The position numbers were made by a program, and so were the translations under genes. From positions 434,157 through 498,156 of the forward strand of contig NZ_LMRP01000002.1 of the NCBI RefSeq assembly GCF_001426185.1: a DNA stretch of 64,000 nt, in the 5' to 3' direction. The notes under the pieces are model-generated. The model ran no database searches. It saw only the letters and a list, made by a program, of their open reading frames with translations, and was not told the origin of the DNA. Below, piece after piece: positions 42,601 through 63,595 of this stretch. Every line of letters begins with the position of its first letter. Position 1 is the first letter of the stretch. This stretch comes from Rhodococcus sp. Leaf247. Its GTDB lineage: Bacteria > Actinomycetota > Actinomycetes > Mycobacteriales > Mycobacteriaceae.

Positions 42601-45600
42601 CAGGACCAGCCACGACAGTCCCTCGACGTCGGCGGGACGGTCGGCGACGGTGGTGATGCCGAGCGCAGCACTCGAGTCGTGGACCATGTAGTCGATGCGC
42701 TCGGCGGGATGCGCGGGGTCGACGGGCACGACGTAGCCGCCCGCCTTCGCGACGGCCCACACGCACAGGACGAACTCCGCCGATCGCGGAACTGCCACGG
42801 CCACCACGACGTCGGGTCCGACGCCGCGGTCGACGAGGACGCGGGCCAATCGCGAGGCCCGCGCGTCCAGATCGGTGTAGGTCCATCGGAGCGAACCCTG
42901 CTGTACAGCAACGCCGTTCGGCGCACGATCGGCAGCCGATTCGAGAATGTCGACGAGGGTGCGCTGATCGACGTCGGCCGATCCGCGACGGCTGAGCAGG
43001 TCTTCCCGCTCGGACGGCAGCAGTGTCTCGACGCGTCCGACAGGTGTCCCGGGGGCACCGGCGAAGGTGCTGAAGACGGCCTGCAGACGGCTGCCGAGGT
43101 CGGCCATGTCGTCGTCGGAGAACAGGTCTCGCAGGTAGCGCAGCGTCATCCGGATCTGCGTGTCCGCGAACGTGACCACGTTGATCGGGTAGTGCGTCGC
43201 GTCGAGCACCTGTGCGCCCGTGACAGCCATGCCGTCGATCGACGCGGCGGCTTTCAGGCCCTCCTCGTCGACGGGGTAGGACTCGAGGACGGTGATCGAG
43301 TCGAACACCGCACCGGGTCCGACGGCGGTCGTGATGTCCGCCAGGCCCAGGTAGTGGTGATCGAGGAGCGCGGTCTGTTCCTCCTGCAGTCGCAGCAGGA
43401 ACGATTCGATGTGCTCGGACTCGTCGATACGCACGCGGACCGGGAGAGTGTTGATGAACAGTCCGACCATCGTCTCGACGCCGTCGAGGTCCGCGGGACG
43501 CCCGGAGACGGTGCCACCGAACGCGACGTCGTCGCGGCCCAGCTGACGAGCCAGGACCAGACCCCACACGGCTTGGACGATCGTGCTCAACGTGACACCG
43601 AGGCGCGAGCCGAGGTCGGTGAGCTCGGACGTGACCTTCTCGTCCATGACGACCTCGACACGGCCCGTGTCGGTGGAGACACCGGACGTATCGGTGATGC
43701 CCGACAACAGCGTCGGCTCTTCCGCACCGGCGAACGCGGTGGTCCACGCCTTGACGGAGACGGCGCGGTCACGGACGGACAGCCACTCGAGGAACGACCG
43801 GTAGGAACGCACTTCGGGAAGCAGCGACGAGTCACCGCGCAACGCGTACAGCGTCAACAAGTCCTTGAGCACCAGCGGCATCGACCAGCCGTCGATGACG
43901 ATGTGGTGCGCCATGAACGACAGCGTGACCGTGTCGTCGGCGGTCCGGATCATCCGGAACCGCACCAGCGGTGCGTCGTCCATCGCGAAGCGTCGATCGC
44001 GTTCGGTCTCGAGCTCGGTGCGCAGTGCACTCTCGAGGTCCTCGGTGCCGCGCAGGTCGACATCGACCCATTGCACCTCGACACGATCGGGAACCAGCTG
44101 CACAGCACGACCGTCGGCGGTGGTGCGGAACGACGTCCGCAGCCCGTCGTAGCGAGCGAGCAGAGCGTCGGCAGCCGCGACGAAGCGGTCTCGATCCACC
44201 TCACCTGTCAGATCGAGAACGACCTGCATGACGTAGACGTCCGCAGCGTCGGCCGGCTGCATCGACGAGTGGAAGAGCAGACCCGCCTGCAGAGGTGCCA
44301 GCGACCAGACGTCCCCGAGATCCGGGACGTCGTTCTCGAAGACCTCGATGTCCTTCTGCGACACGGGGACCAACGGAATGTCGGACGGCGTCAGGCCGCC
44401 GGCCTCACCGCTGTCGACGTGGCCCGCGAGTGCGGTCAAGGCGTCGACCCAGTACCGGCCGAGCACCTCGACGTCCTCGGAGGACAGGATCCCCCGGGGG
44501 AACGCGAACGTCGCGCCGAGCTGATCGTCCGCGAGCACCGCGTTGATGTCCAACACAGCGATGGCGGGCATGTCCGCGTCGAGCGGCACGTCGGCGAGCG
44601 TGCGGATGTCCGACGACGGCAGGAACCCGAGTCCCTCTGCGCCCTCGGGGAGTTCGCCGGCGGACAGGCGACCGAGGTAGTTGAAGCTGATCTGTCCGAC
44701 GGACGTGCCCAGCACGGACCGGCCCGAGTCGTCCAGGTAGCGCAGCATGCCGTACCCCATGCCGCGGCTGGGAACTCGGAGCAACTGCTCCTTGACGGCC
44801 TTGACCGCTCGACCCGCCGCCGGACCTCCGGCGAACGCGTCGTCGAGATCGACGTCGGCAAGGTTCAGCAACACGGGGAAGATGGCCGTGAACCAGCCGA
44901 CGGTGCGCGAGAGATCCGCGAGTCCGGCGTCGCCGAGCACGTCTTCCTCGCGGCCGTGACCCTCGAGTCGCAGCAGCAACGAGTCGGACTCGGTGCCGCG
45001 CTCGCGACGCCACTTCGCCACGGCGAGTGCGAGAGCGGACAGCAATCCGTCGTTGACGCCGCCGCGGAACACCTGCGGCAGCGTGGTGACCACGGATGTG
45101 GTGACGTCCGCCGGGACGGTGACCCGGATCTTGTCGAGCGTGTTCTGCACGTCGATCGACGGGTCCAGATCGCGGTCACCCAGAAGGAGGTCCTCGGACC
45201 GGACGACGGACGTCCAGAACGGCAGTTCGTCGCGACGCGACGCAGCCTGATCGGTCAGGGCGTGCGCCCAGGTCCGCATGGAGGTGCCCACCGGTTGCAG
45301 CTGCGGCTCGGTGCCCGTCGAGACGGCGAACCAGGCGGTGACCAGGTCGGGGACGATGATGCGCCAGGAGACGCCGTCGACGGCGAGGTGGTGGCCGGCG
45401 ACGACGAGGTAGCCGTTCGCGTCGGAGGTTGCCGCCGTGTCCAGCCGGACTGTGTCCAGCCAGACGAACTGGACGAGACGGCCGTCGGCGGTCGAGAGGC
45501 GGTCGAGGGCCGCGTCGAGCGCTGCGCGAGCGGCCTTCTCGCGGTCGTCGCCGGTCAGGTCGGCGTCGAACGGAACGCGGGTGAGCAGGGATGCTGCGTC

Positions 45601-48600
45601 GACGGCACCCGAGGCGGCGGTCTCGATGGTGAACCCGTCGTCGACGGAACCGAGCAGCCGCGCGCGGAACATGTCGTGCCGGTCGAGGACGGCCTGGAGC
45701 GTGGCCACGAGGCGGACCTCGTCGATGCCGGCCGGCAGGTCGAGCACGACGCTCTGCGAGAAGCGCTCGTACGCGCCGCCGCGCTGGGTCATGAAGTGCT
45801 CGACAGGTGTGAGCGGCCGTGTTCCGACGCCGCCGCCCTCGAGTTCGGGCAGCATGCGGACGGCGTTCTCCCCCGTCGACACGACGGCCGCCAGTGCGGA
45901 CACCGTGCGCCGCTCGAAGACGTCGCGCGGGCTGAGCGACAGCCCGGCCGCGCGGGCACGGGAAACCAGCTGGATGGAGACGATGCTGTCTCCACCGAGA
46001 GCGAAGAAGTCGTCGTCCGCGCCGACCCGGTCGACGCCGAGCACGTCGGCGAAGACCGATGCCAGGGCGCGTTCGGTCTCGGTGGCGGGTTCGCGGTACG
46101 TGTCGGTGTCGGTACCGAACTCCGGTGCGGGCAGCGCCCGGCGGTCCACCTTGCCGGTGGCACCGAGCGGCACCTCGTCCATGACCACGATCGCCGACGG
46201 AACCATGTGCGTCGGTAGCGATTCCGCCGCCCACTCGGTCAGGTCGGATTCCCGCAGCAGCGATCCCGCGGTCAGCGTGACGTAGGTGACCAGCACCTTG
46301 GAGCCGGCAGCGGTGGTGAAGGGAGTGGTCAGCGCGAACTGGACCTCCGGGTGGGAGGAGACCACCGCGTCGATCTCACCCGGCTCGATGCGGAAGCCGC
46401 GAATCTTGATCTGCGAGTCACCGCGACCGACGTACTCGAGTTCGAGGTCGCCCGTCTCGGGACGCTTCCACCACCGCACCACGTCGCCGGTGCGGTACAT
46501 GCGCGTACCGGGGTCGCCGTACGGATCGGCGACGAACCGCTCGGAGGACAGTGCGCGACGCTCGTGATAGTGCTGCGCCACACCGGGTCCCGCGGTGTAG
46601 AGGTCGCCGGGAACACCGACGGGGACGGGGTTGAGGCGAGCATCGAGAACCATCGCCCGGCCGCCGCGGATCGGGCCGCCGAACGGCATCGGGCCACCCG
46701 GAACCATCGGCTTGCCGATGTGCGAGACGATGGTGGTCTCGGTCGGTCCGAACACGTTGAGCATGCGCCGGCCCGGGGCGAACCTGGTCACCAGATCCTG
46801 GGAGTACGCCTCGCCGCCCACCGAAATGGTCTGCAGCGCGGGAAGACCGGTGTGATCCACCGACGCCAGCGCGGCCGGCGTGATGAAGGCGTGCGTCACC
46901 TCGTGACGACGCAGGAACTGCGCCAGCTCCTCGCCGCCGTACACGGATGTCGGCACGATCACCAGAGCGGCCGCGGCGGGAACCGCGAGCAGCAGCTCCA
47001 GCAGTGATGCATCGAAGCTCGGCGACGCGAAATGCATGACCCGCGAGTCACGCTCGACGCGGTACTGCTCGCGCTGCGAGACTCCGAGCTGGTTCAGGCC
47101 ACGGTGCGAGACCGAGACGCCCTTGGGCAGACCGGTGGAACCGGAGGTGTAGATGATGTACGCACGATCGGACGGCGTCACGGTACGCAGACGCTCGGCG
47201 TCGGTGATCGGTGCCGAGGACGCCTCGGAAACCTGGCGGCGCAGGTCGTCGGAGTCGACGACGAGCCAGTCGATGTCGTCGGGCAGAGATCCACGGTGGG
47301 CACCCAGGGTGAGACCGACGCGGACACCCGAGTCGGTGACCATGTGCTCGATACGGTCGGCCGGGTAGTTGGGGTCGATCGGCACGAAGGCCGCGCCGGT
47401 GCGGGTGACCGCCCACATCAGGGCGACGGACTCCGCCGACCGCGGGACCGACAGTGCGACAGTGGATCCGCTGCCGATACCGCGGGCGATGAGGATGCGT
47501 GCGAGACGGGCGGTGAAGTCCGCGACCTCGCGGTAGGTCGCCGAGGTGCCCTCGAACAGCACGGCACTGTCGAAGACCAGCGCCGGGCCGTCCGGGTTGA
47601 TTTCCGCGGCCTCGACGAGCAGGTCGCCGAGGATCCGCTCGTCGACCGGGTCGTCGCCGGTGACGGGAGCGAGAGCGGCGGCCTCGGCGGGTTCGAGCAA
47701 CGCGATGTCGCCCACCGCACGATCCGGAGCATCGATCGCTGCCGCCAGGACCCGCTCGAGTCGCTCGCAGAACAGCGACACGGTCGGAGCGTCGAACAGG
47801 TCGGTGGCGTAGGTGACCTCGATCGAGAGACCGGCCGGTGCGCCGGACTCGTCGACGGTCTCGGTGATCTCGATGGAGAGGTCGAACTTGGCCGAGTGCA
47901 CCCCGGCGTCGTAGCGCGCGACCTCGAGTCCGCCGAGTTCGAACGTGGTGCGCTCGAGGTTCTGGAAGGCGAGAGCCACCTGGAACAGCGGATTGTGCGA
48001 CGTCGAGCGCTCGGGGGCGAGCACCTCGACGAGTCGTTCGAAGGGAACGTCCGCGTTGCCGAAGGCGTTCAGGTCCACGGACTTCGTCTCGGCGAGCAGC
48101 TCGGCGAAGGACGCGTGGGGCGACACATGGCTGCGAAGCACCAAGGTGTTGACGAACATGCCGACCAGGTCGTCGAGCGCTTCCTCACCGCGGCCGGCGA
48201 TGGGCGCACCGACGGCGATGTCGGTGGTGTTCGACAGCTTCGCCAGCACGACGGCCAACGCGCTGTGCACGACCATGAAGAGAGTGGCGTCGTGCGCCCG
48301 CGCGACATCCGCGGCGCGGGCGTGGACATCGGCTCCGATGACGTGGTTCACCGCGGCGCCGCCGCCGGTGGACACGGCCGGGCGCGGTCGATCGGACGGG
48401 AGGGTGAGGACCTCGGGCAGGTCGTCCAGCTGGGTCACCCAGTACGACTCCTGCTGCGACGCCAGCGATTCCGGGTCCGACTCGGACCCGAGCATCTCAC
48501 GCTGCCACAGGGAGAAGTCCGCGTACTGCACCTCGAGCGGACGCAGCGGGCCGTTCTCGCTCCACGCCGGCGAACCCGCCTGACGTGCCGCGTACGCGGT

Positions 48601-51600
48601 CATGACGTCGCGGGCCAGCGGCCCCATCGAGAAGCCGTCGGCACTGACGTGGTGCACCACGAAGGCCAGCACGGAATCGGTGTCCGACATCCGCAGCAAT
48701 GCGCCGCGCAGCGGTACCTCGGCGGTGACGTCGAACCCGGACGTGACCATGTCGATCACGCGGCTCTGCACGGCGTCGGACGCCACGTCGACGACCGAGA
48801 ACTGCGAGGAGACCTGCTCGGCCGGAAGGATGACCTGGTACGGCGTGCCGTCCACCTGCGGGTAGAGCGTGCGCAGGGATTCGTGACGCTCCAGCACGTC
48901 GCCGACGGCGGCCCGGAGCACGTCGACGTCCAGGGCGCCACGGAGCGTGATCACCAGCGGGATGTTGTACGCCGCGGACTCGGTGTCGAACTGGTTGACG
49001 AACCACATGCGGGACTGGGCGAGAGACAGCGGGATCCGCTCGGGACGCTCGCGCGGTGCCAGCACCGGGCGGGTGCGTCCGGTCTGCGCCGCGGCGTCGA
49101 TCCGCGCGGCGAGCGCAGCGACGCTGGGCTTCTCGAAGAGGTCGCGGACACCGATGGAACTGCCCAGCGCCTCGTTGACACGAGCCACCGCTCGCATGCC
49201 GACCAGTGAATTGCCACCGAGCTCGAAGAACGAGTCGTCCATGCCCACACGCGGCGCGTCGAGCAGCGCGGAGAAGACGTCGGCAACGACCTTCTCGGAC
49301 ACCGTCTCGGGGGCGCGGTACTCGCGGGGACCGGACACGTCGACGGGCTCGGGGAGCGCACGGCGGTCCAGCTTGCCGCTGGGGCTCAGCGGGATCTCGT
49401 CGAGGATCGTCAGGTGCGAGGGGACCATGTAGGCGGGAACGCGTTCGCCCACCAGGTCGAGAACACTCGCCAGTTCCGGTGCGCGCCCGGCCTCCGGCAC
49501 GATGTACGCCACCAGGGCTTCGCCGGTGCGCTCGTCGGAATGAACGATCGCGACAGCGCGTGCCACGTCCGGATGAGCCGTCAGGGCGGACTCGATCTCG
49601 CCCAGCTCGATGCGCAGACCGCGGAGCTTGACCTGGAAGTCGGTGCGGCCGAGGAACTCCAGCTCGCCGTCGGCCGTGCGCAGCACCAGGTCACCGGTGC
49701 GGTACATCCGCAGACCGGTGGTGCGGGGATCGGCGACGAACCGGTCGGACGTGAGATCCGGACGTCCGAAGTAGCCCCGCGCCAACTGGGCACCCGTGAG
49801 ATAGAGCTCTCCCGGGACACCGACCGGGACGTCGTGCAGACGCGAATCGAGCACGCGCGCACCGGTGTTGCGGATCGGACGACCGATCGGGACGGTGCGG
49901 ACGTCGGCCTCGGTGGTCCGGTGCAGGGTCGAGGTGACCGTGGCCTCGGTGGGGCCGTAGGTGTTGTCGAGCTCGGCCGCGGAGGAGTCGGCGAAGCGTC
50001 GGACCAGGTCCACGGACAGCGCCTCACCACCGACGGAGAGGTACCGCAGCGAATCCGGCAGCGCCAGACCGGCGTCCGACATGAACAGCTCGAGCATGGA
50101 CGGCACGAACTCGAGGATCGCGATGCGGTGCGTCCGCGCCTGGTCGAGCAAGTACTGCACGTCGAGGTGGCCGTCGGGCCGGGCCACGACCAGCGTCGCG
50201 CCGAGTTGCAGCGGGAGGAACAACTCCCACACCGACGCGTCGAAGGTGACCGGCGTCTTCTGCAGCATCGTGTCGCCGGCAGTCAGATCGTAGGTCTCGT
50301 GCATCCACAGCATCTGGTTGATCACCGAATGATGCGATACGGCAACGCCCTTGGGGCGTCCGGTCGATCCCGAGGTGTAGATGATGTACGCGATGTTCGA
50401 CGGCAGCAGAGCGGACGTGCGCTCGTCGTCGGTCAGGGCGTCGGCGGACACTCCCGACAGGTCGACGGTGTCGACGTCGACGATGTTGTCGTGTTCCGGA
50501 AGATCCCGGTGATCGCGCGACGTGGTCAGCAGCACGACGGGGGCGGCACTGTCGAGGACGTACTCGGTGCGCTCGGCCGGGTGGTCCGGATCGACGGGGA
50601 CGTACGCGCCCCCGGCTTCGAGGACCGCGTAGATACCGATCATCATTTCGAGTGATCGCCGCATGCCGACCGCGACACGGGTATCCGGGCCCACGCCCAA
50701 GGAGAGAAGGTGACGCGCCAGTCGGTTGACCCGCTCGGAGAACTCGGCGTAGGTCAGCGACTCGCCCTCGTACACCAGCGCGGTGGCCGAGGGGTCGATC
50801 GCGGCACCGCGACGGAACATGTCGACGAGGGTCTCGGACGGCAACGGTGCATCCACGCCCCGCAGGGAGTCGAGCCGGTCCTGCTCCCCCGCCGTGGTCA
50901 ACGGCAGATCGCCGACCGGTGTCGACGCGTCGGCCACGACGGCGGCGAGCATACCGACATAGCGCTCGGCGATCGCGGCGGCGGTGCCCTCGTCGAACAG
51001 ATCGGTCGCGTACAGCAGAGATCCGTCGATCGCTCCGGGCGAGCCGTCGGGATCGACCTGCTCCATGAGGGTGACGGTCAGGTCCAGCTTGGCGACCGGG
51101 ACGTCCGAGTCGAGCAGACCGATGGTGACATCCGGGAGTTCGATCTCGGTGCGCTCGAAGTTCTGCAGCATGAGCAACACCTGGAACAGCGGCGCGTACG
51201 CCAGCGACCGCTGCGGGCGCAGGATCTCCACCAACCGGTCCAGAGGCAGGTCGGAGTTGCCGAGCGCGTCCAGATCCGCTGTGCGCGTGCGGACGAGGAA
51301 GTCCTCGAACGACTCGTCCGGGGTGACGAAGGATCGCAGCACGAGGGTGTTGCCGAACATGCCGACGAGCGGGTCGAGAGCTTGCTCGCCGCGCCCGGCG
51401 ATCTGCGTACCCACCGAGACGTCGTCCGTCGCCGCCATGCGGGACAGCAGCACCGCGAGCGCGGCATGGACCACCATGAACATCGTCGAGTTCGTGCGAC
51501 GGGCCAGTTCGTTCAGACCCTCCGCGACATCGGACTCCACACGGAAGTTCACGGTCGCGCCGCGCGAGGACGGCTGGGCCGGGCGGGTGCGGTCGGTCGG

Positions 51601-54168
51601 CAGTTCGATGACCTCCGGCGTGCCCGCCAGCGCGCGCGTCCAGAACGCGATCTGCTTGGCGCTCAGCGATTCCGGATCGTTCTCGTCGCCGAGGAGCTCG
51701 CGGTGCCACATGGCGTAGTCCGCGTACTGCACCTCCAGCTCCGGCAGGTCCGGCGCGGAGCCGGCGCTGCGCGCCACGTAGGCCGTCGTCAGGTCGCGCA
51801 CGAGGGGGGCGAGCGACCCACCGTCGCTGGCGATGTGGTGCATGACCACCGCGAGGACGTAGTCCTGGTCGGCGATCTGAAACAGCTTCGCGCGGAACGG
51901 GACCGAGGACGACACGTCGAATCCGTCCAGAACCACCGGGGTGAGTCGCTCGTACACCGTCGACTCGTCGATCCGCTCCGGTTCGAGCACCACCGACACC
52001 GACGAGGCGGGTTCGATGCGCTGCACCGGACCGCTCTCGGTCTGCGGGTAGACGGTGCGGAGCGTCTCGTGCCGGGTGATCAGATCCTCGAACGCGCGGC
52101 CGAGCGCCTCGATGTTCAGCGCTCCCGTCATCCGCAGGACGACGGGCTGGTTGTACGCGGGAGAGCTGACGTCGTACTGATTGGTCAGCCACATGCGCTG
52201 CTGCGCGTAGGACAGCGGCAGTTCGGCGTCGCGTGAACGACGGACCAGCGGGGGCCGCTCGGGGGCACCGAGTGAGAGATCCACTCGTGCAGCCAGATCC
52301 GCGATGGATGTCGCTTCGAAGACGTCGCGGACCGCGATGCGGGACTGCGCCGCCTGATTGATGCGCGCGACGACCTGGGTGGCCAGCAGCGAGTTGCCGC
52401 CGAGCTCGAAGAAGGTGTCGTCGAGGCCCACTCGTTCGGCCGCGAGGAGGTCGGACAGGACGTCCGCGACGGTCCGCTCGGTCGCGGACTGGGGCGCCCG
52501 GTACTCCTTGGTGGACGTACCGATCGTCGGCTGCGGCAGTGCAGCACGGTCGAGTTTGCCCACCGGCGTCAACGGGACCGCGTCGATGACGATGATCTCG
52601 GACGGCACCATGTAGGCGGTGAGGCTGCGGCCGACGAACTCGGTGACGTCGGCGACGTCGACCTCGTGGCCCGGCTCCGGCTGGACGTAGGCGACCAGGA
52701 CGGTGGACCCGTCGGCCAACTGGTGGCCGGCTGCCGCGGCGAAGCGGACATCCGGGTGTGCGCTCAGCGCGGCGTCGATCTCGCCGAGCTCGATGCGGAA
52801 ACCGCGGACCTTGACCTGGAAGTCGGAACGGCCCAGATAGTCGACTGCGCCACCGGCCCGTACGCGCGCGAGGTCGCCGGTGCGGTACATGCGCGATCCG
52901 GGCTCGCCGAAGGGGTCGGCGACGAAACGCTCGGAGGTCAGCGACGGGCGTCCGTGATACCCACGTGCCAGACCCGGTCCGGCGGCGTACAGCTCGCCTG
53001 CCACCCCGGCAGGGACGTCGCGGAGACGCCCGTCGAGGACGGGGGTGCGGAAGTCGCGGATCGGGCCGCCGATGGAGACGGGTGCGTCCGGGAACAGTTC
53101 CGCGCCGTTGGTCATGATGGTGGCCTCGGTGGGACCGAAGCCGTTGAACATCCGGCGGGAGTCGGTCACGAAGCGGGACACCAGTTCGGGAGGGCAGGCC
53201 TCACCCGCGGTGACCACGACGCGGAGGTCGGGGAGCTCGGACGGCGTCACCGACGCGAGCACCGACGGCGTGATGACGGCATGCGTCACCCGCTGCGCGC
53301 GCATCAGTGCGGTCAGGTCGTCGCCGCCGAAGACCTCCGGCGGGGACACGACCAAGGTGGCACCGGAACCTACGGCCATGAGCAGCTCGAAGACGGAGGC
53401 GTCGAAACTCGGGGACGCGACGGCGAGGGTCCGCGACGAGGAGTCGATGCCGTAGCGCTCGCGCTGTTCGGCCACCAGTCCCGACAGACCGGCGTGCGTG
53501 ACCTCGACGCCCTTGGGTCGACCCGTCGAACCCGAGGTGTAGATCATGTACGCGGTGTTCGCGGGTCCGAGGACGCGCACGCGGTCCGCATAGGTGACCG
53601 GATCACCCGAGCGAGCCTCGACGGCAGCGTCGAGGTCGGAGTCTCCCAGAACGAGCCAGCGCACGTCGACGGACGCCGGGAGGGCGTCCCGGTACTCGGC
53701 CGTCGTGATCCCGATGCTCGCGCCCGAGTCGGTGAGCATGTACTCGATGCGATCGGCCGGGTACTTCGGATCGACGGGAACGTAGGCGGCGCCGGTCTTG
53801 GCGACGGCCCAGATGGACAGGATGGACTGCGCGGACCGGGTCACGGCGAGGGCGACGACGTCCTCGGCGCCCACACCGCGGTCCATCAGTTCACGGGCGA
53901 GCTTCGACGACGCGGTATCGAGTTCACGGTAGGTCCATGCGTGCGACGTGCCGGCGGCGTCGACGAGAACGATGGCGTCGCGATCGGGGTCGACCTCGAC
54001 GGCGGCAGCGAGGATCTGCGGGAGTGTCGCCGCGCGCGGGCGCTGACGGCGACGCGGGCGCTCCCGCGTCGGGCGCGCCTTCCGTGCACGTCCACCGTTC
54101 GGGGTGGTCTCTTCGGAACCCTTGGAGTTTTCGGAATCCTCGGAACCTGTGGGAGTGCTATCCGTCAT
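27679..54168 (-). CDS. Eight-module NRPS (NRPS-C) with epimerase and thioesterase
   Basis: An 8829-aa synthetase with 7 C, 8 A, 8 T, 1 E and 1 TE domains, in the order A-T / C-A-T / C-A-T-E / C-A-T (four times) / C-A-T-TE. Carrier Ser residues: 593, 1654, 2728, 4276, 5337, 6398, 7461 and 8521. TSGSTG motifs begin at 211, 1265, 2341, 3893, 4948, 6010, 7070 and 8134. The start chosen is ATG 54168, with AGGAG 7 nt upstream; a frame extending to 54264 lacks this. The first module has no C domain, so the protein must receive its chain from a C domain on another polypeptide, most simply that of NRPS-B, whose gene ends 187 nt upstream on the same strand. The first 45 residues are a charged tail, acidic then strongly basic. 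The TE releases the product, probably by cyclisation or hydrolysis. Confidence 0.93.
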   Translation of the reverse strand: MTDSTPTGSEDSENSKGSEETTPNGGRARKARPTRERPRRRQRPRAATLPQILAAAVEVDPDRDAIVLVDAAGTSHAWTYRELDTASSKLARELMDRGVGAEDVVALAVTRSAQSILSIWAVAKTGAAYVPVDPKYPADRIEYMLTDSGASIGITTAEYRDALPASVDVRWLVLGDSDLDAAVEARSGDPVTYADRVRVLGPANTAYMIYTSGSTGRPKGVEVTHAGLSGLVAEQRERYGIDSSSRTLAVASPSFDASVFELLMAVGSGATLVVSPPEVFGGDDLTALMRAQRVTHAVITPSVLASVTPSELPDLRVVVTAGEACPPELVSRFVTDSRRMFNGFGPTEATIMTNGAELFPDAPVSIGGPIRDFRTPVLDGRLRDVPAGVAGELYAAGPGLARGYHGRPSLTSERFVADPFGEPGSRMYRTGDLARVRAGGAVDYLGRSDFQVKVRGFRIELGEIDAALSAHPDVRFAAAAGHQLADGSTVLVAYVQPEPGHEVDVADVTEFVGRSLTAYMVPSEIIVIDAVPLTPVGKLDRAALPQPTIGTSTKEYRAPQSATERTVADVLSDLLAAERVGLDDTFFELGGNSLLATQVVARINQAAQSRIAVRDVFEATSIADLAARVDLSLGAPERPPLVRRSRDAELPLSYAQQRMWLTNQYDVSSPAYNQPVVLRMTGALNIEALGRAFEDLITRHETLRTVYPQTESGPVQRIEPASSVSVVLEPERIDESTVYERLTPVVLDGFDVSSSVPFRAKLFQIADQDYVLAVVMHHIASDGGSLAPLVRDLTTAYVARSAGSAPDLPELEVQYADYAMWHRELLGDENDPESLSAKQIAFWTRALAGTPEVIELPTDRTRPAQPSSRGATVNFRVESDVAEGLNELARRTNSTMFMVVHAALAVLLSRMAATDDVSVGTQIAGRGEQALDPLVGMFGNTLVLRSFVTPDESFEDFLVRTRTADLDALGNSDLPLDRLVEILRPQRSLAYAPLFQVLLMLQNFERTEIELPDVTIGLLDSDVPVAKLDLTVTLMEQVDPDGSPGAIDGSLLYATDLFDEGTAAAIAERYVGMLAAVVADASTPVGDLPLTTAGEQDRLDSLRGVDAPLPSETLVDMFRRGAAIDPSATALVYEGESLTYAEFSERVNRLARHLLSLGVGPDTRVAVGMRRSLEMMIGIYAVLEAGGAYVPVDPDHPAERTEYVLDSAAPVVLLTTSRDHRDLPEHDNIVDVDTVDLSGVSADALTDDERTSALLPSNIAYIIYTSGSTGRPKGVAVSHHSVINQMLWMHETYDLTAGDTMLQKTPVTFDASVWELFLPLQLGATLVVARPDGHLDVQYLLDQARTHRIAILEFVPSMLELFMSDAGLALPDSLRYLSVGGEALSVDLVRRFADSSAAELDNTYGPTEATVTSTLHRTTEADVRTVPIGRPIRNTGARVLDSRLHDVPVGVPGELYLTGAQLARGYFGRPDLTSDRFVADPRTTGLRMYRTGDLVLRTADGELEFLGRTDFQVKLRGLRIELGEIESALTAHPDVARAVAIVHSDERTGEALVAYIVPEAGRAPELASVLDLVGERVPAYMVPSHLTILDEIPLSPSGKLDRRALPEPVDVSGPREYRAPETVSEKVVADVFSALLDAPRVGMDDSFFELGGNSLVGMRAVARVNEALGSSIGVRDLFEKPSVAALAARIDAAAQTGRTRPVLAPRERPERIPLSLAQSRMWFVNQFDTESAAYNIPLVITLRGALDVDVLRAAVGDVLERHESLRTLYPQVDGTPYQVILPAEQVSSQFSVVDVASDAVQSRVIDMVTSGFDVTAEVPLRGALLRMSDTDSVLAFVVHHVSADGFSMGPLARDVMTAYAARQAGSPAWSENGPLRPLEVQYADFSLWQREMLGSESDPESLASQQESYWVTQLDDLPEVLTLPSDRPRPAVSTGGGAAVNHVIGADVHARAADVARAHDATLFMVVHSALAVVLAKLSNTTDIAVGAPIAGRGEEALDDLVGMFVNTLVLRSHVSPHASFAELLAETKSVDLNAFGNADVPFERLVEVLAPERSTSHNPLFQVALAFQNLERTTFELGGLEVARYDAGVHSAKFDLSIEITETVDESGAPAGLSIEVTYATDLFDAPTVSLFCERLERVLAAAIDAPDRAVGDIALLEPAEAAALAPVTGDDPVDERILGDLLVEAAEINPDGPALVFDSAVLFEGTSATYREVADFTARLARILIARGIGSGSTVALSVPRSAESVALMWAVTRTGAAFVPIDPNYPADRIEHMVTDSGVRVGLTLGAHRGSLPDDIDWLVVDSDDLRRQVSEASSAPITDAERLRTVTPSDRAYIIYTSGSTGLPKGVSVSHRGLNQLGVSQREQYRVERDSRVMHFASPSFDASLLELLLAVPAAAALVIVPTSVYGGEELAQFLRRHEVTHAFITPAALASVDHTGLPALQTISVGGEAYSQDLVTRFAPGRRMLNVFGPTETTIVSHIGKPMVPGGPMPFGGPIRGGRAMVLDARLNPVPVGVPGDLYTAGPGVAQHYHERRALSSERFVADPYGDPGTRMYRTGDVVRWWKRPETGDLELEYVGRGDSQIKIRGFRIEPGEIDAVVSSHPEVQFALTTPFTTAAGSKVLVTYVTLTAGSLLRESDLTEWAAESLPTHMVPSAIVVMDEVPLGATGKVDRRALPAPEFGTDTDTYREPATETERALASVFADVLGVDRVGADDDFFALGGDSIVSIQLVSRARAAGLSLSPRDVFERRTVSALAAVVSTGENAVRMLPELEGGGVGTRPLTPVEHFMTQRGGAYERFSQSVVLDLPAGIDEVRLVATLQAVLDRHDMFRARLLGSVDDGFTIETAASGAVDAASLLTRVPFDADLTGDDREKAARAALDAALDRLSTADGRLVQFVWLDTVRLDTAATSDANGYLVVAGHHLAVDGVSWRIIVPDLVTAWFAVSTGTEPQLQPVGTSMRTWAHALTDQAASRRDELPFWTSVVRSEDLLLGDRDLDPSIDVQNTLDKIRVTVPADVTTSVVTTLPQVFRGGVNDGLLSALALAVAKWRRERGTESDSLLLRLEGHGREEDVLGDAGLADLSRTVGWFTAIFPVLLNLADVDLDDAFAGGPAAGRAVKAVKEQLLRVPSRGMGYGMLRYLDDSGRSVLGTSVGQISFNYLGRLSAGELPEGAEGLGFLPSSDIRTLADVPLDADMPAIAVLDINAVLADDQLGATFAFPRGILSSEDVEVLGRYWVDALTALAGHVDSGEAGGLTPSDIPLVPVSQKDIEVFENDVPDLGDVWSLAPLQAGLLFHSSMQPADAADVYVMQVVLDLTGEVDRDRFVAAADALLARYDGLRTSFRTTADGRAVQLVPDRVEVQWVDVDLRGTEDLESALRTELETERDRRFAMDDAPLVRFRMIRTADDTVTLSFMAHHIVIDGWSMPLVLKDLLTLYALRGDSSLLPEVRSYRSFLEWLSVRDRAVSVKAWTTAFAGAEEPTLLSGITDTSGVSTDTGRVEVVMDEKVTSELTDLGSRLGVTLSTIVQAVWGLVLARQLGRDDVAFGGTVSGRPADLDGVETMVGLFINTLPVRVRIDESEHIESFLLRLQEEQTALLDHHYLGLADITTAVGPGAVFDSITVLESYPVDEEGLKAAASIDGMAVTGAQVLDATHYPINVVTFADTQIRMTLRYLRDLFSDDDMADLGSRLQAVFSTFAGAPGTPVGRVETLLPSEREDLLSRRGSADVDQRTLVDILESAADRAPNGVAVQQGSLRWTYTDLDARASRLARVLVDRGVGPDVVVAVAVPRSAEFVLCVWAVAKAGGYVVPVDPAHPAERIDYMVHDSSAALGITTVADRPADVEGLSWLVLDDEQVASEVDARSSERITDAERLGSIRLDNASYMIYTSGSTGQPKGVVVSHTGLANLVAAQTDSLKIDERSVVLAVASTSFDASIFEILLAAGNAVPLAPAPAGFYGGPDLARFVTDEGVTHMVITPSALATVEPDAVPSVRAVMPVGEALPPELMATWAESGRTVVNGYGPAETTIMINASLSLAAGDRITVGRPSKGTTEYVLDGRLRPVPVGVPGELYAGGPGVARGYFGRSTLTSERFVADPYGPAGSRLYRTGDVVRWTEAGTIEYIGRSDFQVKIRGQRIELGEIDAALSAHPDVDFAVTVGHRSAGGVTDLVSYVLPREGVDLDIAAVHASVKASLPAHMVPSVIMPLTSVPLNPVGKLDRAALPEPTLVRSRAEYRAPETPEDQAVAEVFADLLGVERVGVDDSFFDLGGNSLVATQAVARINAALDAHIGVRDIFDASTVGELAARALSAGVGDRPRLVAGERPDPVPLSLAQRRMWFLNQFDTSSPAYNIPLAVRLTGSLDVEALEEAVRDVLARHETLRTVYPGSEDGPYQVILGVDAVPLELAPRPVETDGVPGALFEFIAGGFDVTEAVPVRGVLLEIVDPAGDKAEYVLSIVVHHISADGFSLGPLARDVMVAYSARITGAAPEWAPLPVQYADYALWQRAVLGSEKDPDSLTAQQISYWKQQLVGLDDPLELPSDRPRPAVQSMLGHSVQFSLTPEQTAGLRAVAASRQGTLFMAVHAAWSVLLATLSGSRDIAVGTPIAGRGERELDDMVGMFVNTLALRLDVDPDASFADLVAAARSVDLSAFGHADVPFEQLVEAVDPRRSTAYHPIFQVGFSFQNLAPVTFELPDLTVGDVGIEAAVSQFDLHLIVSEGAEDGSLQSVLTFAEALFDKATAESFTQRFSRVVDAVIARPEAPVRSVDVLSEDERRAILVDVNDTAVSGAPTSVARMFADRVAERPDVLALTEGEMSITYAEFGSRVACLARALLADGVRTGDLVAVAMPRSIDSMVAMYAVVQAGAAYLPIDLDHPAERTEYVLGNARPSLILLGGRELSAPTDVPTMDVLAAELSEFSDGPVTDEERTRPLLAEDPVYVIYTSGSTGRPKGVALPHRAVANQLWWIQNEFALTADDAMVQKTPSTFDLSVWELWWPLTAGARLVIGSPEANRDPAELARLMREQNVTVADFVPSLLGAFASVATSEDVASLRAVLCIGEALPRDVVTSFARLSDAPVVNLYGPTEAAVSVTVHHIAPDESGPVSIGGPESNVQVYVLDSRLRPVPVGVAGELYLAGNQLALGYFGNTALTAERFVADPFGAGRLYRTGDAVRWVTRGDATVLEFVARTDDQVKVRGFRIELGEVEAALTSAAGVAAAAAAVARTAGGELLVGYVVAEPDTTVDVDAVRAAAGESVPGYMVPSRIVVIDELPLSVNGKLDRRRLPSVDLDVAREYRAPSTPVEEIVAAAFAAVLGVDRVGMDDNFFELGGNSLSATQVVARVNARLNTRIGIREMFESADVATFAARAESASTAETRAPLVPMERPAHVPLSLAQSRMWFLNQFDTSSPAYNVPLAIRLQGRLDLDALTLAVRDVLERHESLRTVYPQTDDGPAQVVLPARDVPLDLHAEDVTEENVAARLFTFVSGGFDVTAEVPVRGLLLQITDAPDDDPAYVLGIVIHHVSSDGFSQGPLARDVMVAYTARVRGEAPSWTPLPVQYADFALWQRMVLGSLDDDTSVVSRQVAYWKTRLAGLGDALALPTDRPRPAVQSLQGKSIRFEISAETTAALTSIAQERRATLFMAMHAGWSVLLSALSSSRDIAVGTPIAGRGEQELDDMVGMFVNTLALRVDVNPDLTFADLVESVRESDLAAFGNADVPFEQLVEALNPVRSTAYHPLFQVGFSFQNLSPVSFELPDLTVSDAGFDFDVSQFDLHLIVSESGTDAGQIAMLTYATSLFDESTAQVFVERFLRVLDAVAARPDQRIAAVDVLSADEREQILVQRNDTDVAGVPELLTDMFAARVAAAPDSTALTYGDESITYGEFSERVSRLARYLVGEGVRTGDLVAVAVPRSFDSMVAMYGVVAAGAGYLPIDLDHPAERTEYVLSSAAPSMAIISGTPLPVETTIPTVDLSTVDMSLFDGSPMTDIDRSRPLLPQDRAYVIYTSGSTGRPKGVALPHRAVANQMAWIQNEYHLTSEDAMVQKTPSTFDLSVWELWWPLTAGARLVLASPEGNRDPSYLARLMRDERITVADFVPSLLGAFCALASREDVATLRAVLCIGEALPRDVVTAFESLSDATLDNLYGPTEAAVSVTSHRTVRGANGSVPIGSPEANVRVYVLDDRLRPVPTGVGGELYLGGTQLALGYVGRADLTSERFVANPFDADGSRLYRTGDAVRWNAGGELVFLDRTDTQVKVRGFRIELGEIESVLVGDDSVAAAAVAVSTTGGGDMLVGYVVPAPDRSVDVDAVRAHASESLPSYMVPQRIVVLDSLPLSINGKLDRRQLPSVGVDAGSTYRAPSTPVEEVVAGAIASVLGVERVGVDDNFFELGGNSLSATQVISRVNAALNARVGIREIFEAPTAAGLAVRAERAVEFGTRVALEPRERPEEIPLSLAQQRMWFLNRFDTSSAAYNIPLAIKLTGDLDTVALEQAITDVIGRHEVLRTVYPEGENGPHQVVLPVDRTNLSLTVEDVDPARMRARLFAFVTDGFDVTREVPVRAAILRTGPSEQVLAFVIHHVSADGFSLGPLARDVMVAYSSRIAGNAPIWAPLPVQYADYTLWQLEVLGDESDPTSILARQLDFWRTALGGIDGPIELPFDRPRPEIQVMEGESVRFRISADQVQALNRVATASGSTLFMAMHAAFALTLAKLSGSRDIVVGTPIAGRGEQELDNLVGQFANTLGLRLDLDPDMSFGELVEQARARDLAAFGNADIPFERLVEAINPERSTAHHPLFQVGFTFQNLEQVSLTLPGLEISDLGVETGAAQFDLQLLVGAEEGGDGVTSALECALTFSTALFDRSTADAIVERLHRVIDTVNADPTVPLRAVDVLSEDEQRELLDSVNATDRSGAPLLLTEMFTGRVAASSDAVAITFEGESSTYAELGARVARLARHLIASGVGTGDLVAVAVPRSVDSIVALYAVVQAGATYLPIDPDHPADRTEYVLGDARPTLVVTGLDGLAVHTDVPQVDITTVDLSGYSDAPVTDAERSRTLLPDDAIYVIYTSGSTGRPKGVALPHRAVANQIWWMQQEFELTEADAMVHKTPSTFDLSVWELWWPLTTGARLVVANAEGNRDPVYLARLMRDEAVTVADFVPSLLGAFTAVATREDIATLRAVVCIGEALPRDVVTAFARLSDAHVVNLYGPTEAAVSATVHRITADETGVVPIGAPEANVRVYVLDDRLRPVPQGVTGELYLSGVQLARGYYGRSGLTAERFVANPYGAGRLYRTGDAVRWNTRTAGTGPELEFVARTDDQVKVRGFRIELGEVESALATHESVSAAAAAVKKVAGGDLLIGYAVPHEDRTVDVDAVRETMRTLVPAYMVPARIVVIDALPLSVNGKLDRRQLPSVDATAGREFRAPSTPVEEAVADAFASVLGVDRVGVDDNFFELGGNSLSATRVIARINARLGTTVGIREMFETADVAGFAARVESATSGARIPLTPMVRPDRIPLSLAQQRMWFLNQFDTVSPAYNVPLAVRLTGDLDVDALVRAVQDVVARHEALRTLYPQDESGPFQKIVPPSDHVLDFERDSVSEDAVRSRLVSFVARGFDVTAAVPIRGLLLGTGPDSHVLMIVMHHISADGFSIGPLARDVMVAYASRSEGNEPVWRPLEVQYADYTLWQREALGSVEDPTSVLGEQISYWKSTMAGLDGPLELPFDRPRPEVQSMSGKEIGFFLPARVMDALQEVCQGSRATLFMGVHSAFSVLLSKLANSRDIVVGTPIAGRGDEALDDLVGMFVNTLALRLDVDPHQSFRDLVQAASAVDLGAFANADVPFETVVEAVDPERSTAFNPLFQVGFSFQNLAPVQASLAGLEVAALDPGAEISQYDLHLVVAEGGENSERGRGLELAFTYATSLFDEATVQSFADRFLRVLETAAFAPDTMVRDIEIMSSDEKRLVVEDRNRTAMPGVPSTVTEMLDHRFAASPDEVAIVAGDVSLTYRQFDERVDRLARYLIAHAVGPGDLVAVAIPRSFDMMIALHAVVRSGAAYLPIDLEHPAERTKYVLQNARPRGVLTVSPIVLDLEDTGCTRVDVDTLDLSDYSGGHIEDHERTRPITGDDLMYIIYTSGSTGRPKGVAVGHSAVANQLAWMTREYGLSTADAVVQKTPVTFDVSVWELWWPITAGATVVLAKPGGQSDSLYIADLIRTQNVTIAVFVPSPFVAFLTVAEAADVASVRAVLCAGEALPRDSVDAFGRISDAQVDNLYGPTEAAVTVTRFSGAYTGTSASIPIGKPAANTSVYVLDGALKPVPDGVAGELYLAGDQLAWGYFGRSDLTSDRFVANPFAPGRMYRTGDAVRWSSTGDIDYLGRTDDQVKVRGFRIELGEVEKVLASFPGITIAAAAVKKFGGSAALIGYVVPEEGTTVDLIDLEEFAGTRLPSYMVPSRTVVIDSIPLGASGKMDRKSLPSPDAGVQRDYRAPSTPLETAFVDVFASVLGVDRVGVDDNFFELGGNSLSATKLLSAVRASDVIDLDVPLQWIFTSPTPATLAARVEAGAIDDDKDALGVLLPIRTTGSQPALFCFHPIVGLAWSFTGLASRLDPEIPIYGIQTPALSGDDTLEESLVAVAERYLAEIRTVSPEGPYRLLGWSFGGKVAHAVAVLLREAGEVVDLVAVLDTYGSAPSTSSSDTESGLSLTEILGAVGVSTEGVPDIPLENTADAARMIASAPSVAKVLDERTIELMLKGAAHNGSLMEQHHPGYFDGRMLFFAAAADDPTGRVYADSWLPYADVVDAYSVPVTHWSMTTDAAWDVIVPALRRALGN
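27682..28488 (-). other. NRPS-C terminal thioesterase domain
   Basis: A type I TE of about 270 residues. Nucleophile Ser8656 lies in GWSFGG; the Asp in AVLDTYG and the His in VTHWSMTTD complete the likely triad. [13 protein letters not shown] at its start carries the oxyanion region. It is the only release domain in the window. Confidence 0.88.
28489..31668 (-). other. NRPS-C module 8: C-A-T
   Basis: C domain (HHISADG at 7644), carrier Ser8521 followed by a shortened link to the thioesterase. Pocket by eye: D-V-W-V-L-A-L-V-T-K. The framework is that of modules 5-7 but without Asp278, so a different residue is expected at inferred position 10. Confidence 0.72.
31669..34857 (-). other. NRPS-C module 7: C-A-T
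   Basis: C domain (HHVSADG at 6582), carrier Ser7461. Pocket D-L-W-D-V-I-L-V-S-K differs from modules 5 and 6 only by Leu to Val at 299. The same or a very similar residue is expected at inferred position 9. Confidence 0.75.
34858..38040 (-). other. NRPS-C module 6: C-A-T
   Basis: C domain (HHVSSDG at 5526), carrier Ser6398. The pocket D-L-W-D-L-I-L-V-S-K is identical to module 5, so the same amino acid is expected. Inferred position 8. Confidence 0.75.
38041..41223 (-). other. NRPS-C module 5: C-A-T
   Basis: LCL-type C domain (HHISADG at 4464), carrier Ser5337. Pocket by eye: D-L-W-D-L-I-L-V-S-K. The framework ([26 protein letters not shown]) is that of the Ser/EntF-like A group. Asp at 278 suggests a basic side chain, but no exact code match is known to me. 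Inferred position 7. Confidence 0.75.
41224..44403 (-). other. NRPS-C module 4: C(DCL)-A-T
   Basis: The C domain differs from the others ([25 protein letters not shown] at 3419-3430) and is the DCL type expected after an epimerase. Pocket by eye: D-A-F-V-M-V-G-I-M-K, close to module 1 and hydrophobic. The usual YGPTE motif reads YGPAE. Carrier Ser4276. Inferred position 6. Confidence 0.8.
44404..49092 (-). other. NRPS-C module 3: C-A-T-E
   Basis: C domain (HHVSADG at 1839), A domain with pocket D-A-L-F-S-G-V-I-V-K (hydrophobic), a carrier of the GGDS type (Ser2728), then an epimerase. The E domain shows [11 protein letters not shown] (2926), LEGHGRE and [11 protein letters not shown], the family hallmarks. 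The residue at inferred position 5 is therefore predicted to be D. Confidence 0.85.
49093..52275 (-). other. NRPS-C module 2: C-A-T
   Basis: LCL-type C domain (HHIASDG at 777), A domain, carrier Ser1654. Pocket by eye: D-A-W-E-S-G-T-V-T-K. Glu at 278 suggests a side chain able to pair with a negative charge, such as a basic or amide residue; this is tentative. Inferred peptide position 4. Confidence 0.7.
52276..54168 (-). other. NRPS-C module 1: A-T (no C domain)
   Basis: The A domain follows directly on the charged N-terminal tail (residues 1-75). Carrier Ser593 is in [10 protein letters not shown]. Pocket by eye: D-A-F-V-V-A-G-I-M-K, a hydrophobic type with no exact match to a code I know. 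Inferred peptide position 3 if loaded from NRPS-B. Confidence 0.75.
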
Positions 54169-54355
54169 CGTCGTACTCCTCGTGTGTAAATACCGAGCCT
54201 CGTCCGCGGTTGCCCGCCGACGATCCCGCTGCGTACCCGCATCACTCCCCGAGGGCGCGTGCACGCGTGCTTCATGGAGCGTCGCTCCATCCGATCAACC
54301 TTAACGAGAGCGCGCTGCGCCGTATCGCGGACCCGGGTGCGGGCCGGTGGTGTCG
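54169..54355 (-). promoter_or_regulatory. NRPS-B/NRPS-C intergenic region with a perfect palindrome
   Basis: A 187-base gap, large for a polycistronic NRPS pair. It holds ATGGAGCG-T-CGCTCCAT at 54274-54290, a perfect 8-1-8 palindrome. TATTTA on the minus strand about 15 nt before the AGGAG ribosome binding site could be a -10 element. An extra promoter or an operator for the giant gene is possible. Confidence 0.45.
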
Positions 54356-63049
<8,694 letters not shown>

Positions 63050-63595
63050 GTTCTACTCCCCGTGTTCTCTCGTGACACCGCGAACGATCGCGTGGTCCCA
63101 GCTGTCCGAGCCGACCGTCGTCGACGATCCGTTCGGTGCGATTCCCCCGTTTCGCCCCGAACACTCGGTACTGCTGCCGTTGATTCTGTCGCTGCACCCC
63201 GCGTCTGCACTCCGGTATCCACTCGTGACGCCGGCGCCGAAGAGCGCGTCGTCGCGGGACAGGGACATGCAGTACCCATGCGCCACACCTGTGAGTAGTG
63301 ACGATGATCCGGCGAGGTTGATAGTGATCCCTTCGTTTGTCAGGCAGCCTTCCATGCTAGTTGACGCAGACGGGTGCATCCGAATTCGTGTCGCGGCACC
63401 GAAGCTCGGACCGCATGTCAGAGGGGGTGAACCGCTGGAAAACAACGCTCGGAACGGTCCGTCTACCCGCTTCTGCGGCGTTTCCACGACCTCGCGTGCG
63501 CAGCATTCGCGCTCCTGCGAACGGGAAGTTCTCCTGGACCGTGACCACGCTTCGACACTACCGCCGGGTAGGGACACCGCGCCGTCGCGCGAAGG
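63050..63595. promoter_or_regulatory. Intergenic region upstream of NRPS-B
   Basis: A 546-base stretch between the amidohydrolase stop and the NRPS-B start, both genes on the minus strand. It should contain the promoter of the NRPS-B/NRPS-C unit. An AT-richer segment lies at about 63310-63365, but no good -35/-10 pair or known iron-box pattern was found. Short open frames here show no protein features. Confidence 0.45.

Noticed and set aside
27679..54168. Recurring near-identical DNA blocks suggesting a large repeat array
   Set aside because: The repetition is the result of homologous NRPS modules at a period of about 3.2 kb, not a CRISPR or satellite repeat.
54169..54264. 32-codon upstream extension of NRPS-C
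   Set aside because: The internal ATG at 54168 has AGGAG at ideal spacing; the extension has no supporting signal.
63310..63365. Possible iron-box (IdeR/DmdR-type) upstream of NRPS-B that would indicate a siderophore
   Set aside because: The sequence does not match the TTAGGTTAGGCTAACCTAA-type palindrome, and no siderophore starter or transport genes are in the window.
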